A stretch of 64,000 nucleotides of DNA, taken from NCBI RefSeq assembly GCF_007671675.1, contig NZ_VCGW01000002.1, forward strand, positions 992,001 to 1,056,000. The letters are read 5' to 3'. The DNA is from Marinobacter maritimus (GTDB taxonomy: Bacteria; Pseudomonadota; Gammaproteobacteria; Pseudomonadales; Oleiphilaceae). The notes beneath the pieces were generated by a model. It saw only the letters and a program-made list of their open reading frames with translations. It was not told where the DNA came from and did not search any database. Each line of letters begins with the position of its first letter. The first letter of the stretch is position 1. Both the position numbers and the translations under genes were made by a program. This document shows positions 49,580-58,328 of this stretch, in pieces.

Positions 49580-50185
49580 TCATGGGCCGCGCTCAAGGTC
49601 CAGCGCCAGCAACTCCTGTAGCATGCTGTAACTCAACCCCCATATGCAATAGTCCTGATATCGGCAACAGGAGAGCATTAAGGTGCCGATAGGTGTGCGC
49701 CAGGGAAGTTTGCTCTGGTTCTCTTTTGCCGCAAGGTAGTCGAGGGAAATCCACACCATCTGCGCGACTTCGTGATTCGGCGATACCGCCTGCGGTCCAC
49801 GCCACTCGTAAACATAAGGTGTGATGACCATAGGTAGCCAACGGCTGTGTTGGCGGGTAACCAGGTCAGACAGTCTGGTCTGAAAGTGGCCATGGCTAAT
49901 CAGGTCTACTCCGGTTTCTTCGCGGGTTTCCCGTTCAGCCGCCGCCCGGGGCGAAGCATCCTCTGGTTGCATGCGGCCTCCGGGAAAAGCCATGTCTCCG
50001 GACCAGGGGTCACCTTCCCGGCGGGCCCGCTGGATAAACAGCAATTCCACGCCGCAGTCTTCAGACTGTCTGTAAATTAAAGCCACAGAGGCTCGGGCAA
50101 GGCGGCGCCGGAAAGGTAGCTCACGGGGGCGCATGTTAAGCTGCCAGCGTTTGGGTGTCACAGAGCGTCGTCCTTTGTTGTTCAC
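49580..50185 (-). CDS. Nudix hydrolase, CoA pyrophosphatase-like
   Basis: A 201-residue Nudix enzyme. The Nudix box runs GGRMQPEDASPRAAAERETR followed by EETGVDL, with the GX5EX7REUXEEXGU spacing intact. FPGG just before it and the WSGDMAFPGG context resemble the CoA-pyrophosphatase (NudL/PCD1) subgroup, although its extra signature is not certain. It hydrolyses a nucleoside-diphosphate-linked substrate. It is divergent from the yqeY-like gene. Confidence 0.85.
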   Translation of the reverse strand: MNNKGRRSVTPKRWQLNMRPRELPFRRRLARASVALIYRQSEDCGVELLFIQRARREGDPWSGDMAFPGGRMQPEDASPRAAAERETREETGVDLISHGHFQTRLSDLVTRQHSRWLPMVITPYVYEWRGPQAVSPNHEVAQMVWISLDYLAAKENQSKLPWRTPIGTLMLSCCRYQDYCIWGLSYSMLQELLALDLERGP

Positions 50186-50273
50186 GATTGAACCTGCGCA
50201 GCTTTTCCGTTAAACCTAACACCTTTCTCAATATGAAATCAGTTATCTTAACCCCCTGAACAGGAGCCTAATA

Positions 50274-50726
50274 ATGGCGGAATTATCATTAAAAGAACAA
50301 CTGAGTAGCGCTGTAAAAGACGCGATGCGCAAGAAGGACAAACTGCGGCTTGTCACTCTGCGTATGGCTCAGGCAGCGGTCAAACAGATCGAGATTGATG
50401 AGCGCCGCGACTTGAGTGACGAGGACGTGCTGAAGGTGCTGGACAAAATGCTCAAGCAACGTCGCGATTCCGCCCGTCAATATGATGATGCCGGGCGGGA
50501 GGAACTGGGCGACAAAGAGCGGGCGGAAATGGTGATTATTGAGGAATTCATGCCCGCAGCTCTTACCGAGGATGATCTGGACCGTCTGATCCGTGAGGCA
50601 ATCAGCTCAACCGACGCGCAGGGCATGCAGGACATGGGGCGTGTGATGAACGAGCTGCGCCCAAAGGTACTTGGTCGAGTCGAAATGGGTCACTTGGGCA
50701 AGAAGGTGCGGGCCGCGCTGGCTTAG
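50274..50726 (+). CDS. GatB/YqeY domain protein
   Basis: A 150-residue YqeY-like protein. LKEQLSSAVKDAMRKKDKLR, the helix QRRDSARQYDDAGREELGDK and EEFMPAALTEDDLDRLIREA are the family landmarks, and the C-terminus GRVEMGHLGKKVRAAL fits. The domain is shared with GatB/GatE tRNA-dependent amidotransferases and is thought to bind tRNA. The role of stand-alone YqeY is not settled. The gene lies upstream of a DUF4112 gene in the same direction. Confidence 0.9.
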   Translation: MAELSLKEQLSSAVKDAMRKKDKLRLVTLRMAQAAVKQIEIDERRDLSDEDVLKVLDKMLKQRRDSARQYDDAGREELGDKERAEMVIIEEFMPAALTEDDLDRLIREAISSTDAQGMQDMGRVMNELRPKVLGRVEMGHLGKKVRAALA

Positions 50727-50759
50727 GTGAATACGGTTGGCATTTTATTGGGATACGTT

Positions 50760-51215
50760 ATGGCAAAGCCTACCGAAGCCCGGCAGCGGGCGATACTTGA
50801 GCGGCTGGATAAGTTCAGCCGCTTTACCGATAGCAGTATCGGTATTCCCTTCACTCGGTTCCAGGTCGGGGCTGAGGCCATTATCGGCTTGGTACCGGTG
50901 GTAGGCGACGCCGCGGGCCTGGTGTTGTCGGGCTATGTGTTGGTCGAAGCTCAGCGGGCTGGGGCCAGCAAGGATGTGAAGCTGCTTATCCTGCGCAATA
51001 TGGGTATCGATTTTGTCGGTGGCCTGGTGCCCGTGGTGGGAGATGCCTTTGATGCCATTTACAAAGCCAATACCCGCAATACCCGATTGCTGAGGCGCTA
51101 TCTGGAAGAGCAACTTGCCGTGGAGCCGCCTCCGCCACCCTTTCCCTGGAAGACCTTGATCGGGCTGTCCATCCTGTTTGGAGTTATTACGGCTGGTCTG
51201 ATGCTGTTTTTTTGA
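50760..51215 (+). CDS. DUF4112 membrane protein
   Basis: A 151-residue protein with the DUF4112 signature: LDKFSRFTDSSIGIPFTRFQ, then VGAEAIIGLVPVVGDAAGLV and a second copy of the motif, IDFVGGLVPVVGDAFDAIYK. A final membrane helix (TLIGLSILFGVITAGLMLFF) closes it. The duplicated GLVPVVGD turns are hallmarks. The function is unknown. ATG 50760 is chosen over the upstream GTG 50727, which directly abuts the yqeY stop codon. Confidence 0.85.
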   Translation: MAKPTEARQRAILERLDKFSRFTDSSIGIPFTRFQVGAEAIIGLVPVVGDAAGLVLSGYVLVEAQRAGASKDVKLLILRNMGIDFVGGLVPVVGDAFDAIYKANTRNTRLLRRYLEEQLAVEPPPPPFPWKTLIGLSILFGVITAGLMLFF

Positions 51216-51235
51216 CAAATTAGCCAAGAAATAAC

Positions 51236-51433
51236 TCAGTGGCGCGGGTTATTGTCACCAGAGGTGTCTTCGCCGGGTGAATGATCATCGGATGCGTTGT
51301 CATCCGGTGTGAGGTAGTAATCCTTTTTCTCGAATGTCTTCATATCAGGATCTTCGATGTTGTTCCTGCGACGGCCCTGATAAAGCCAAAAAGCCAGAGC
51401 AGCACCAATAATGATAACTACGATCCACTTCAT
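51236..51433 (-). CDS. Small single-helix membrane protein
   Basis: A 65-residue peptide with one N-terminal membrane helix (WIVVIIIGAALAFWLYQG) followed by a strongly acidic tail (DDNASDDHSPGEDTSGDNN). No family is recognised. It is preceded by a good GGAGGAACAG ribosome site, which lies inside an upstream frame that ends in an overlapping TGA. Confidence 0.6.
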   Translation of the reverse strand: MKWIVVIIIGAALAFWLYQGRRRNNIEDPDMKTFEKKDYYLTPDDNASDDHSPGEDTSGDNNPRH

Positions 51434-51565
51434 GTCTGTTCCTCCGCCCAGTGATATACCTTACATTCAGGCATGCCGCAGGGCGATCCGTCAATGTTGA
51501 TCGTGTCATCGTGCTCCAGCAGCTTCAGGCTGCGCCGGAACGATAGGTTGCGAGCCGCATTTCTC
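51430..51565 (-). other. Open frame without a clear start, overlapping the next gene
   Basis: The minus strand reads ARNLSFRRSLKLLEHDDTIN, then GSPCGMPECKVYHWAEEQ before a TGA that overlaps the start of the small membrane protein gene. The Cys pair and dense translation look protein-like, but I find no start codon with a ribosome site. It may be a 5'-truncated small gene. Confidence 0.3.
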
Positions 51566-51594
51566 TCTTGAAAGCCGGGATGCAGGCGAGACCC

Positions 51595-52485
51595 TCAGGG
51601 CAGAGTGGCGAGCAGATCATTAATCGCCCGGGCAAAGGGCACCGGCGAATCTTCCTGGAGGAAGTGGCCGCCTTTGAGCGTGACATGGGGCTGATCCTTC
51701 GCACCCGGAATCCGTTTTTGCATGTACGCGGCACCGCCACGGGTAATGGGGTCGCCGTTGCTGAAGGTGGTGAGGAAGGGTTTTTCCCAGCGCTCAAGGA
51801 CGGCCCAGGCTTTGCGGTTGGCTTCGCTCGCCGGGTCGTCTGAGCGCACTGGTACGAGGCGAGGAAATGCACGGGCGCCAGCCTTGTGTTTTTTGCTCGG
51901 GAAGGGGGCGTCGTATGCCCGCAGTTCGTCCGGACCCAGTTTGCGGAATGAGCCTACGTTGATGATTCGGCCAATGGGGAACCAGGGGCTGTGTAGCGCA
52001 AAGTTTTTCCAGATATTGAACGCAGGTGGTGTTTTCTGATCTCCGGTGGGCAGCATGCCGTTGCCGACCACAATGGCGCGGAAGCGCTCCGGGTTTTCGG
52101 CGGCGAGCCGCAAGCCCAGCAGTGATCCCCAATCCTGGCATACCAGAGTGATGTTGTTCAGATCGAGCTTATCGATGAACTGTTGCATCCATTCCATGTG
52201 CGTTTGGTAGCTGTAATCCTCAATGGAGGTTGGCTTGTCGGACTTGCCAAAACCGATAAGGTCCGGCGCAATAACCCGATGGCCAGCCGCCGCGCATACG
52301 GGAATCATGTGGCGATAGAGATAAGACCAGGAAGGCTCCCCGTGCAGCATGAGAATCGGGCTGGCATTCGCGGGCCCTTCATCCACGTAATGCATTCGCA
52401 GGTTGTCGAGATCAACGTAGTTCGGCTCGAAAGGATAGTCGAGCAGCTGTTTAAAGCGTGTGTCCGGTGTTCTGACGAAATCCAT
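51595..52485 (-). CDS. Haloalkane dehalogenase-like alpha/beta hydrolase
   Basis: A 296-residue hydrolase of haloalkane dehalogenase subfamily I type. The halide-binding region is LMLHGEPSWSYLYRHMIPVC, and the nucleophile Asp with its neighbouring Trp is in LVCQDWGSLLGLRLA. The catalytic acid is probably in FSNGDPITRGG, and the His in LKGGHFLQEDSP. This set matches DhlA-like enzymes that replace a halogen by hydroxyl. Activity on haloalkanes is likely but not proven by sequence. It is a single gene upstream of nothing co-directional. Confidence 0.85.
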   Translation of the reverse strand: MDFVRTPDTRFKQLLDYPFEPNYVDLDNLRMHYVDEGPANASPILMLHGEPSWSYLYRHMIPVCAAAGHRVIAPDLIGFGKSDKPTSIEDYSYQTHMEWMQQFIDKLDLNNITLVCQDWGSLLGLRLAAENPERFRAIVVGNGMLPTGDQKTPPAFNIWKNFALHSPWFPIGRIINVGSFRKLGPDELRAYDAPFPSKKHKAGARAFPRLVPVRSDDPASEANRKAWAVLERWEKPFLTTFSNGDPITRGGAAYMQKRIPGAKDQPHVTLKGGHFLQEDSPVPFARAINDLLATLP

Positions 52486-52631
52486 AGCCGTTGCCTTGTT
52501 ATTCGATGTTCTTCCCGCGAGTGTAACAATCCCGAATGAAAAATGATCTATTCTGAAGTTGTACAGCCCAGGGAAAGTGGTAATTCGTGGTCGGGCATCG
52601 CTTCCACCAATGATCGCCTGGGAGGTTCAGA

Positions 52632-53237
52632 ATGAGTGACAGATTGTTTGGTGAGGATGTGCTCTTTTTTCAGCGACTGCTGAAGTCGGAAGGCTTTTAT
52701 CGGGGCGCGCTGGACGGGTTATGGGGCCACCTCTCTGAGGCGGCCTCTACGGCTTTCGATACCGAATATGAAAAGCTCAAGGGCGAGCTTGGCACGTTTG
52801 ACCGGCGCACAGAACAGAAGATTTCCTCTCTGTCTATTCGGGCTCAGCAAGAGGCTCGTAAGTTTATGGCGCGGGCACTAAGCCGGGGCGTGAACGTAAA
52901 AATTATTTCCGGAACCCGCACTTACCACGAGCAGAATCAGCTCTTTCGCCAGGGGCGCTACGGCAATCCCGGCCCGGTCGTTACGCGAGCGCGGGGAGGG
53001 CACAGCAATCATAACTTTGGCATCGCGTGGGACATTGGTATTTTCAGGGAAGGCGGTTCCTACTCAACGAGTCAGAGTGATTATGACGCGGTTGCGGAAT
53101 ACGCGGCCGGACCGCTGGTGTGGGGTGGCAGTTGGCGCTCGTTCAAGGATTCGCCGCACTATCAACTGGCGACGGCCTACACCCAGATTGCCTGGGTGCG
53201 GACGCGCTTTGAGCAGGGTGAGGCCTACGTAGCGTGA
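52632..53237 (+). CDS. M15-family peptidase (VanY/L-Ala-D-Glu type)
   Basis: A 201-residue protein. The zinc peptidase region holds IISGTRTYHEQNQLFRQGRY, GHSNHNFGIAWDIGIF (metal His and Asp) and DSPHYQLATAY (second His). The N-terminal part (about 8-40) looks like a small peptidoglycan-binding module: LFFQRLLKSEGFYRGALDGL. No signal peptide is seen, as in many phage endolysins of this family. It probably cleaves cell-wall peptides and may be a prophage-derived gene that was retained. A GGGAGG ribosome site precedes the start. Confidence 0.85.
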   Translation: MSDRLFGEDVLFFQRLLKSEGFYRGALDGLWGHLSEAASTAFDTEYEKLKGELGTFDRRTEQKISSLSIRAQQEARKFMARALSRGVNVKIISGTRTYHEQNQLFRQGRYGNPGPVVTRARGGHSNHNFGIAWDIGIFREGGSYSTSQSDYDAVAEYAAGPLVWGGSWRSFKDSPHYQLATAYTQIAWVRTRFEQGEAYVA

Positions 53238-53271
53238 AATTTTTCAGCATGCTACTGCAGCGTACTGGAGT

Positions 53272-53769
53272 TCAGCCGGCCGGCGCCCACAGGCCTTGTA
53301 ATTGGCCAAGCAGTGAAGACCCAACCCCCTGTTCTCCCAGGAAGCCCATAATAATCGGTACAAACTGTTGGATCATCGCGCTGTCCATGCCCAGCGCCGA
53401 GAACGCTGACTGCACACCACTCATGGACGAAATATTGGAGAACAGGCTTTCTCCCAGACCGCTGTTTCCTCCCAAGAGACCGGACAAGCCCGACGCGTTG
53501 TTGGTCAGAGCGCCCATGGCGCTGGAGCCAAGCTCATTTTTCGCCAGCTGTAATAATGCACCAGTGCCACCAACCGCCTGAGTTTCGGTGATGCCAAGCT
53601 GATCCTGGAGCGTGCCGACAAGTTGTTGGGCTTCTCCATTGACTTCTGTTGCTGAAGAGAGGGCTTGTGCCCCGCCGGATAAGGCATCGTTGAGGCTGAA
53701 AGCGCCAGCGGTCGGTGCCAGTAGGTAGATACTCGAAACAAAAAGGAACTGTTTAATAATGGCGTTCAT
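53272..53769 (-). CDS. DUF2780 exported protein
   Basis: A 165-residue exported protein (signal peptide FLFVSSIYLLAPTAGAF). The body is Gly/Ala-rich with LVGTLQDQLGITETQAVGGT and GALLQLAKNELGSS, then VQSAFSALGMDSAMIQQFVP and IIMGFLGEQG, typical of DUF2780 (VcgC/VcgE-like). The function is unknown. It converges on the M15 peptidase gene. Confidence 0.8.
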   Translation of the reverse strand: MNAIIKQFLFVSSIYLLAPTAGAFSLNDALSGGAQALSSATEVNGEAQQLVGTLQDQLGITETQAVGGTGALLQLAKNELGSSAMGALTNNASGLSGLLGGNSGLGESLFSNISSMSGVQSAFSALGMDSAMIQQFVPIIMGFLGEQGVGSSLLGQLQGLWAPAG

Positions 53770-53838
53770 TGTCACGTCCTGCGGGGTGTGGTGGAAATCA
53801 CATTAATATATTGGGGGCTTGGGGCAGAATAAAAGTGT

Positions 53839-53864
53839 GGGAAATCGAGACAGATCGATATTTC
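53839..53864 (+). repeat. REP-like element, strongly degenerate
   Basis: GGGAAATCGAGACAGATCGA followed by TATTTC. It is an isolated, weak copy. Confidence 0.4.
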
Positions 53865-53912
53865 ATCGCTTTCAGCCTGCTCACAGCACCAATGAGGTTG
53901 CCAGAAACAACA

Positions 53913-53990
53913 TCAAACCCACGCCGCTGCTTCGCCCAGGTGCGAGGCTATGGCCAGAGCCTGCTCGGTCAGCTCCATACTCTGCGTCAT
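53913..53990 (-). other. Short ORF, probable gene remnant
   Basis: A GGAG site precedes an ATG that opens a 25-codon frame, MTQSMELTEQALAIASHLGE, then a stop. The helix-like content suggests the start of a truncated gene. Confidence 0.3.
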
Positions 53991-54099
53991 GTCGCGCTCC
54001 GGTATCATTGTTGGAGTTTTGACTATAGCAGGGGGAGCAGAGCAGAGAGTTAATATCAGTTGGTTACGTTTTCACTTTGCCCCGACAACCCTTTTTTAC

Positions 54100-54768
54100 T
54101 CAAGCAAAATCGTATTCTCCGCCTTTTTCAAGGGCATTCTGGTATGCAGGCCTGGCGTGCACTTGTTTTACCCACTCTGTGATATGAGGCCGGGCTTTGC
54201 CGACGATGCCACGGGCCACTGACGCTTCCAGCGGAAAGCTCATCTGAATATCCGCTGCGCTGAGTTTGTCCCCCAGAAACCAGGTGTTTTTCGCGAGGTG
54301 GGATTCGACAAAATCCAGGTGTGTTTTGATCATTGGGCCGATAAAAATTTCATTGGTTTTGTCTGCAATGCCTTTTGCTACGGGCTTGATAAAAAACGGC
54401 ATCGGGCTGGTTTTTACCTTTTCGAATACCAGGCGCATAACCAGCGGCGGCATCAATGAGCCTTCGGCGTAATGCAGCCAGTAGGTGTAATCAAGCCACA
54501 CTTGCCCTCCGCCCTCTGGCAGCATGGTGTCTTTGCCATAGGTGTGGGCAAGGTATTCAATAATAGCGCCGGACTCCGCCACTACCAGATCACCGTCAGT
54601 GATCACTGGTGATTTGCCCAGCGGGTGTATTTTCTTGAGGCTTGCCGGCGCCAGCATGGTTTTCGGGTCACGCTCGTAACGCTGGATCTCGTACGGGACT
54701 CCAAGCTCTTCCAGCATCCAGAGAATACGTTGTGAGCGGGAATTATTCAGGTGGTGGACTGTGATCAT
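54100..54768 (-). CDS. Glutathione S-transferase
   Basis: A 222-residue GST. The N-terminal thioredoxin-like domain begins ITVHHLNNSRSQRILWMLEE; SRS supplies the glutathione-activating residue region, KSPVITDGDLVVAESGAIIE the glutathione-binding cis-Pro and ESGA motif. The C-terminal helical domain (about 90-222) contains FLGDKLSAADIQMSFPLEAS (the N-capping box SAADIQM). It conjugates glutathione to electrophiles in the cytosol. It is a single gene; the substrate is unknown. Confidence 0.9.
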   Translation of the reverse strand: MITVHHLNNSRSQRILWMLEELGVPYEIQRYERDPKTMLAPASLKKIHPLGKSPVITDGDLVVAESGAIIEYLAHTYGKDTMLPEGGGQVWLDYTYWLHYAEGSLMPPLVMRLVFEKVKTSPMPFFIKPVAKGIADKTNEIFIGPMIKTHLDFVESHLAKNTWFLGDKLSAADIQMSFPLEASVARGIVGKARPHITEWVKQVHARPAYQNALEKGGEYDFA

Positions 54769-54803
54769 GCAGAGACTCCGTTCGTTTCAAAAGAGTGGGC
54801 AGG

Positions 54804-55037
54804 TTAAGAGAGTAGTCTGCAAATGAGGTTTTGGTTCACCATCTCGGTGTTTGTTGACGCTGCTGTTTTGGCTCGGTCATTAAAAGGTGGGGCTCCCTCC
54901 TTGAGCTGCTTGCCAGTTTTGATATCCGTTGCGCAAATGGAAAGGATGAACTCTGCCGGGGAGCCGAAGGCGTAACGATTCAGTTGTGGGCATCGGTCAT
55001 CAGCGAATTCATTCAAGGTGCTGCTCGCAGTCGTCAT
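54804..55037 (-). CDS. Small hypothetical protein
   Basis: A 77-residue polar protein (MTTASSTLNEFADDRCPQLN, then NRYAFGSPAEFILSICATDI) without signal, membrane helix or known motif. The start is preceded by AACGATAAACC, a poor ribosome site. It may be a real small gene between the GST and FrnE genes, or a fortuitous open frame. Confidence 0.35.
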   Translation of the reverse strand: MTTASSTLNEFADDRCPQLNRYAFGSPAEFILSICATDIKTGKQLKEGAPPFNDRAKTAASTNTEMVNQNLICRLLS

Positions 55038-55151
55038 AGGTTTATCGTTAGAGTGTTGTTTCTTTTCGCATGAAGCTCAATCAGGTTGTGGGCATGCGCC
55101 GCCTTAGGGTGCCCGCTTGCAGAATCGTTCAGAAAGCTGACAGGATCTATT

Positions 55152-55811
55152 ATGAACAAGATACATATCGATATTGTTTCCGACATTGCCTGCCCCTGGT
55201 GCGCCATTGGCTATGCACGGCTGGAGCTGGCCATGGAACAGCTGGCGCCAGAGTATGAGTTCAGCATTGAATGGCATGCGTTTGAACTGAACCCGGATCA
55301 CAGCGGTGAGGGTGAGGCTATTTTGCCCGCTTTGGCTCGAAAGTATGGGAAGAGCGAGGAAGAGGCGCGTGCAACCCAGAATCAGATGATGATCATCGCG
55401 AAGGGGCTAGGCCTTAACTTCGAGAAGCTGCAGGAGCGATTAACCTGTAATACCTTCGATGCTCACCGGTTGGTCAAATGGGCCGGCGAGCAAGGCCAGC
55501 AGACAGGCATGAAACAAGCGCTGTTTGCCGCCTATTTCGGCAGGGCAGAGAAGGTCTCCGACCACGAGGTTTTGCTCAAATACGTTGAGTCGCTGGGATT
55601 GGACGCAGCTAAAGCCAAAGATGTGCTGGAGTCTGACCAGTACGCGGCTGAGGTGCGAGAAGACGAAGCCAGATATCAGCAGGCGGGTGTTACTGGGGTG
55701 CCGGCATATATCATTAATGGCAAGTATCTCATCTCCGGAGCTCAGGAACCTGAAACCCTGGTTCAGGCGCTTCGAGAGATTGGCGACGAATCGAACCAGA
55801 AAACGCAGTAA
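55152..55811 (+). CDS. DsbA-family oxidoreductase, FrnE type
   Basis: A 219-residue cytosolic DsbA-fold protein. VSDIACPWCAIGYARLELAM contains the CPWC redox site, and WHAFELNPDHSGEG and AGVTGVPAYIINGKYLISGA (cis-Pro with GVTGVPA) are FrnE landmarks. FrnE proteins act as disulfide isomerases in stress responses or polyketide pathways. ATG 55152 follows a GACAGGAT ribosome site; the frame extends upstream without support. The beta-lactamase-fold gene starts about 30 bp after the stop and may be co-transcribed. Confidence 0.88.
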   Translation: MNKIHIDIVSDIACPWCAIGYARLELAMEQLAPEYEFSIEWHAFELNPDHSGEGEAILPALARKYGKSEEEARATQNQMMIIAKGLGLNFEKLQERLTCNTFDAHRLVKWAGEQGQQTGMKQALFAAYFGRAEKVSDHEVLLKYVESLGLDAAKAKDVLESDQYAAEVREDEARYQQAGVTGVPAYIINGKYLISGAQEPETLVQALREIGDESNQKTQ

Positions 55812-55840
55812 TGTCAAAATAACACAGGAAGGTGCCCCCT

Positions 55841-57055
55841 ATGACGGATTCCAATCAGGTTGCTGGCCTCTCATCGGACCAGCTTCTCAATATTGAAAAC
55901 CACATTGACCGTCGCTACATCCAGCCTGGGAAATTGCCGGGCGCACTGACACTGGTGGCTCGGCGAGGGGAGATTACCTATGTAAGCGCCCAGGGGCTGA
56001 TGGATGTGGAACGCAATAAGCCGGTTCGCCGGGATACGGTTTTTCGCATTTACTCGATGACCAAGCCGATCACCTCTATCGCCATGATGCAGCTTTATGA
56101 GCAAGGGCGTTTTTTGCTGGATGATCCTGTGCACAAGTACATTCCATCGTGGAAAAACAAGCGGGTGTATAAAAGCGGCGTCTATCCGGATTTCATGACC
56201 ACGCCTGCGACCAGTGCCATGACCATTCGTGACCTGTTCACTCACATGTCTGGCCTGACCTATGGGTTTATGAACCGCACCAACGTTGATGCTGCTTATC
56301 GGGAATTGGGACTTGATGGCAGCCGGAATCTGACGTTGGAGACGCTGGTCAATCAGCTGGCGGAATTGCCGCTTGAGTTCTCACCGGGCACGGCCTGGAA
56401 CTATTCCGTCAGCACGGATGTGTTGGGGTATCTTGTGCAGTTACTGGCGGATCAGCCTTTCGATGAGTATCTGCGCGAGCACATTTTCGACCCCTTGGAC
56501 ATGCGCGACACCGGGTTCTACGTCCGTGATGATCAGCTTGATCGCTTCGCTGCCTGTTATCAGTACGCGCCTGGTGATCAGTTCGAACTTCAGGACGATC
56601 CGGAGACTTCACCTTTCCGGCGCCAGGGAAGATTTTTGTCTGGAGGCGGCGGATTGGTTTCCACCATCGACGACTATTTCCATTTTGCCCAGGCACTATG
56701 TCAGGGGGGAGAGTTTAAGGGGCGGCGGATCATTGGTCGCAAAACCCTGGAATTCATGCGCAGCAACCACCTGCCTGGTAATCAGGATTTGCCGGGCCTC
56801 TCCGTGGGTGCGTTCAGCGAGACACCCTATGCCGGAAGTGGTTTCGGACTCGGCTTTTCCGTGAAGACAGACGTTGCCAAATCCCAGACCAACGGATCTG
56901 TTGGCGAATACGGCTGGGGCGGTCTGGCGAGCACCAACTTTTTTATTGATCCGGTTGAAGAGTTGGTGGTGATTTTCATGACGCAATTGATCCCCTCGTC
57001 GTCTTATCCGATCCGTCAGGAGTTGCGGGCCATCGTTAATGGAGCGTTGGTGTGA
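55841..57055 (+). CDS. Serine hydrolase, class C beta-lactamase family
   Basis: A 404-residue penicillin-binding/class C beta-lactamase fold enzyme. [20 protein letters not shown] holds the SxxK catalytic pair, and [20 protein letters not shown] the Tyr of the YxN-like motif. [20 protein letters not shown] followed by GEYGWGG marks the third motif region. No signal peptide is present, so it is more likely an intracellular esterase or D-aminopeptidase-like enzyme than a resistance beta-lactamase. A GGAAGG site precedes ATG 55841. Confidence 0.85.
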   Translation: MTDSNQVAGLSSDQLLNIENHIDRRYIQPGKLPGALTLVARRGEITYVSAQGLMDVERNKPVRRDTVFRIYSMTKPITSIAMMQLYEQGRFLLDDPVHKYIPSWKNKRVYKSGVYPDFMTTPATSAMTIRDLFTHMSGLTYGFMNRTNVDAAYRELGLDGSRNLTLETLVNQLAELPLEFSPGTAWNYSVSTDVLGYLVQLLADQPFDEYLREHIFDPLDMRDTGFYVRDDQLDRFAACYQYAPGDQFELQDDPETSPFRRQGRFLSGGGGLVSTIDDYFHFAQALCQGGEFKGRRIIGRKTLEFMRSNHLPGNQDLPGLSVGAFSETPYAGSGFGLGFSVKTDVAKSQTNGSVGEYGWGGLASTNFFIDPVEELVVIFMTQLIPSSSYPIRQELRAIVNGALV

Positions 57056-57179
57056 CCTAAGGGGTACTCAAGTACCATTGCATCATGCAGCCCGTTGATT
57101 AAAGCTTGAAAGATACTCATCCAGAGGGTCGCGCTATGTCCAGACCCTTGCGTATCCAATCAGCAACAGAGGCCAGCTC

Positions 57180-58187
57180 ATGAAGCGCGCAACGGTATCT
57201 CGTCCATTCGGACTGGACCAACTCACAGTAACCGAAGGCAAAGAGCCTGGCGAACCAGGCCCTGGCGAACTCCGGGTGCGGATCCACGCCAACTCACTGA
57301 ACTATCACGACTATGCGGTGGTTGTCGGAGCCCTGCCAACCGAGAACAACCGCATCCCGATGGCGGATGGAGCGGGCGTGGTTGAGGCGGTCGGCGAAGG
57401 TGTGAGCGAGTTTTCTGTGGGTGATCATGTGGTCTCAACCTTCTTCCCCCACTGGCTCGACGGGCCAGCACCGATTGATAATTTCAGCACCACGCCAGGC
57501 GATGGGGTCGACGGCTATGCCCGGGAACAGGTGGTCGGTCCGGCTCAGGGTTTTACCCATGCCCCGAAGGGCTATAGCCATGCAGAAGCTGCGACGCTTA
57601 CGACCGCCGGGCTTACCGCGTGGCGGGCACTGGTGGTAAACGGTAATCTGAAAGCTGGTGATACAGTTCTTACCCTGGGCACCGGCGGCGTTTCCATTTT
57701 CGCCGTGCAGTTTGCAAAGATGATGGGCGCCCGAGTGATTGCTACTTCATCATCCGATGCAAAACTCGAACGCCTGAAGGCTTTGGGTGCCGATGACACC
57801 ATCAATTACAAAACCACACCTGCCTGGGGCCGGCGTGTGCTCGAGTTGACCGGTGGTCAGGGAGCCGATCACGTTATCGAGGTGGGTGGCCCAGGCACCT
57901 TGCCGGAATCCATTGAGGCCGTACGTATTGGTGGCCATATCTCGCTGATTGGTATTCTTACTGGTGTTGCGGGTGATGTTCCCACTCTTAAACTATTGGC
58001 CAAACAGGCGCGCCTGGAAGGCCTGATTGTCGGCAGCAGGGCGCAGCAGCAGGAAATGATTCGTGCCATTGAAGCCAACAAGATGCACCCGGTGATTGAC
58101 CGCTCGTTCACTCTGGATGAAATTGCCGATGCGTTCCGCTATGAAGAATCTGGTGCGCACTTTGGCAAGATCTGTCTGGAGTTCTAG
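57180..58187 (+). CDS. Zinc-type alcohol dehydrogenase/quinone oxidoreductase (MDR superfamily)
   Basis: A 335-residue medium-chain dehydrogenase. GADRVRIHANSLNYHDYAVV-like N-terminal GroES domain, then the NAD(P) Rossmann fold: VLTLGTGGVSIFAVQFAKMM with the GTGGVSxxAxQ motif. The structural and catalytic zinc cysteines of classical alcohol dehydrogenases are missing, so the enzyme belongs with the zinc-free quinone reductase-like branch. It reduces an alcohol, enal or quinone with NAD(P)H. It ends in a small hairpin, AGGAGGC/GCCTCCT, at 58186-58208. Confidence 0.87.
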   Translation: MKRATVSRPFGLDQLTVTEGKEPGEPGPGELRVRIHANSLNYHDYAVVVGALPTENNRIPMADGAGVVEAVGEGVSEFSVGDHVVSTFFPHWLDGPAPIDNFSTTPGDGVDGYAREQVVGPAQGFTHAPKGYSHAEAATLTTAGLTAWRALVVNGNLKAGDTVLTLGTGGVSIFAVQFAKMMGARVIATSSSDAKLERLKALGADDTINYKTTPAWGRRVLELTGGQGADHVIEVGGPGTLPESIEAVRIGGHISLIGILTGVAGDVPTLKLLAKQARLEGLIVGSRAQQQEMIRAIEANKMHPVIDRSFTLDEIADAFRYEESGAHFGKICLEF

Positions 58188-58208
58188 GAGGCCATTTCAG
58201 CGCCTCCT
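58186..58208. terminator. Hairpin at the 3' end of the dehydrogenase gene
   Basis: AGGAGGC (58186-58192) pairs with GCCTCCT (58202-58208) around a 9-nt loop, overlapping the stop codon. No U-tract follows. Confidence 0.4.
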
Positions 58209-58328
58209 GTCAGTCCCGTTACCAGCATTAATATGGCATCGGCGTTATCGAGCTTCTCGTGACGGGTCTGCACATTCAGATTGGCGATGACAAAGCTACG
58301 GCAGGGAAAAGCCCTTGCCCACAACGAA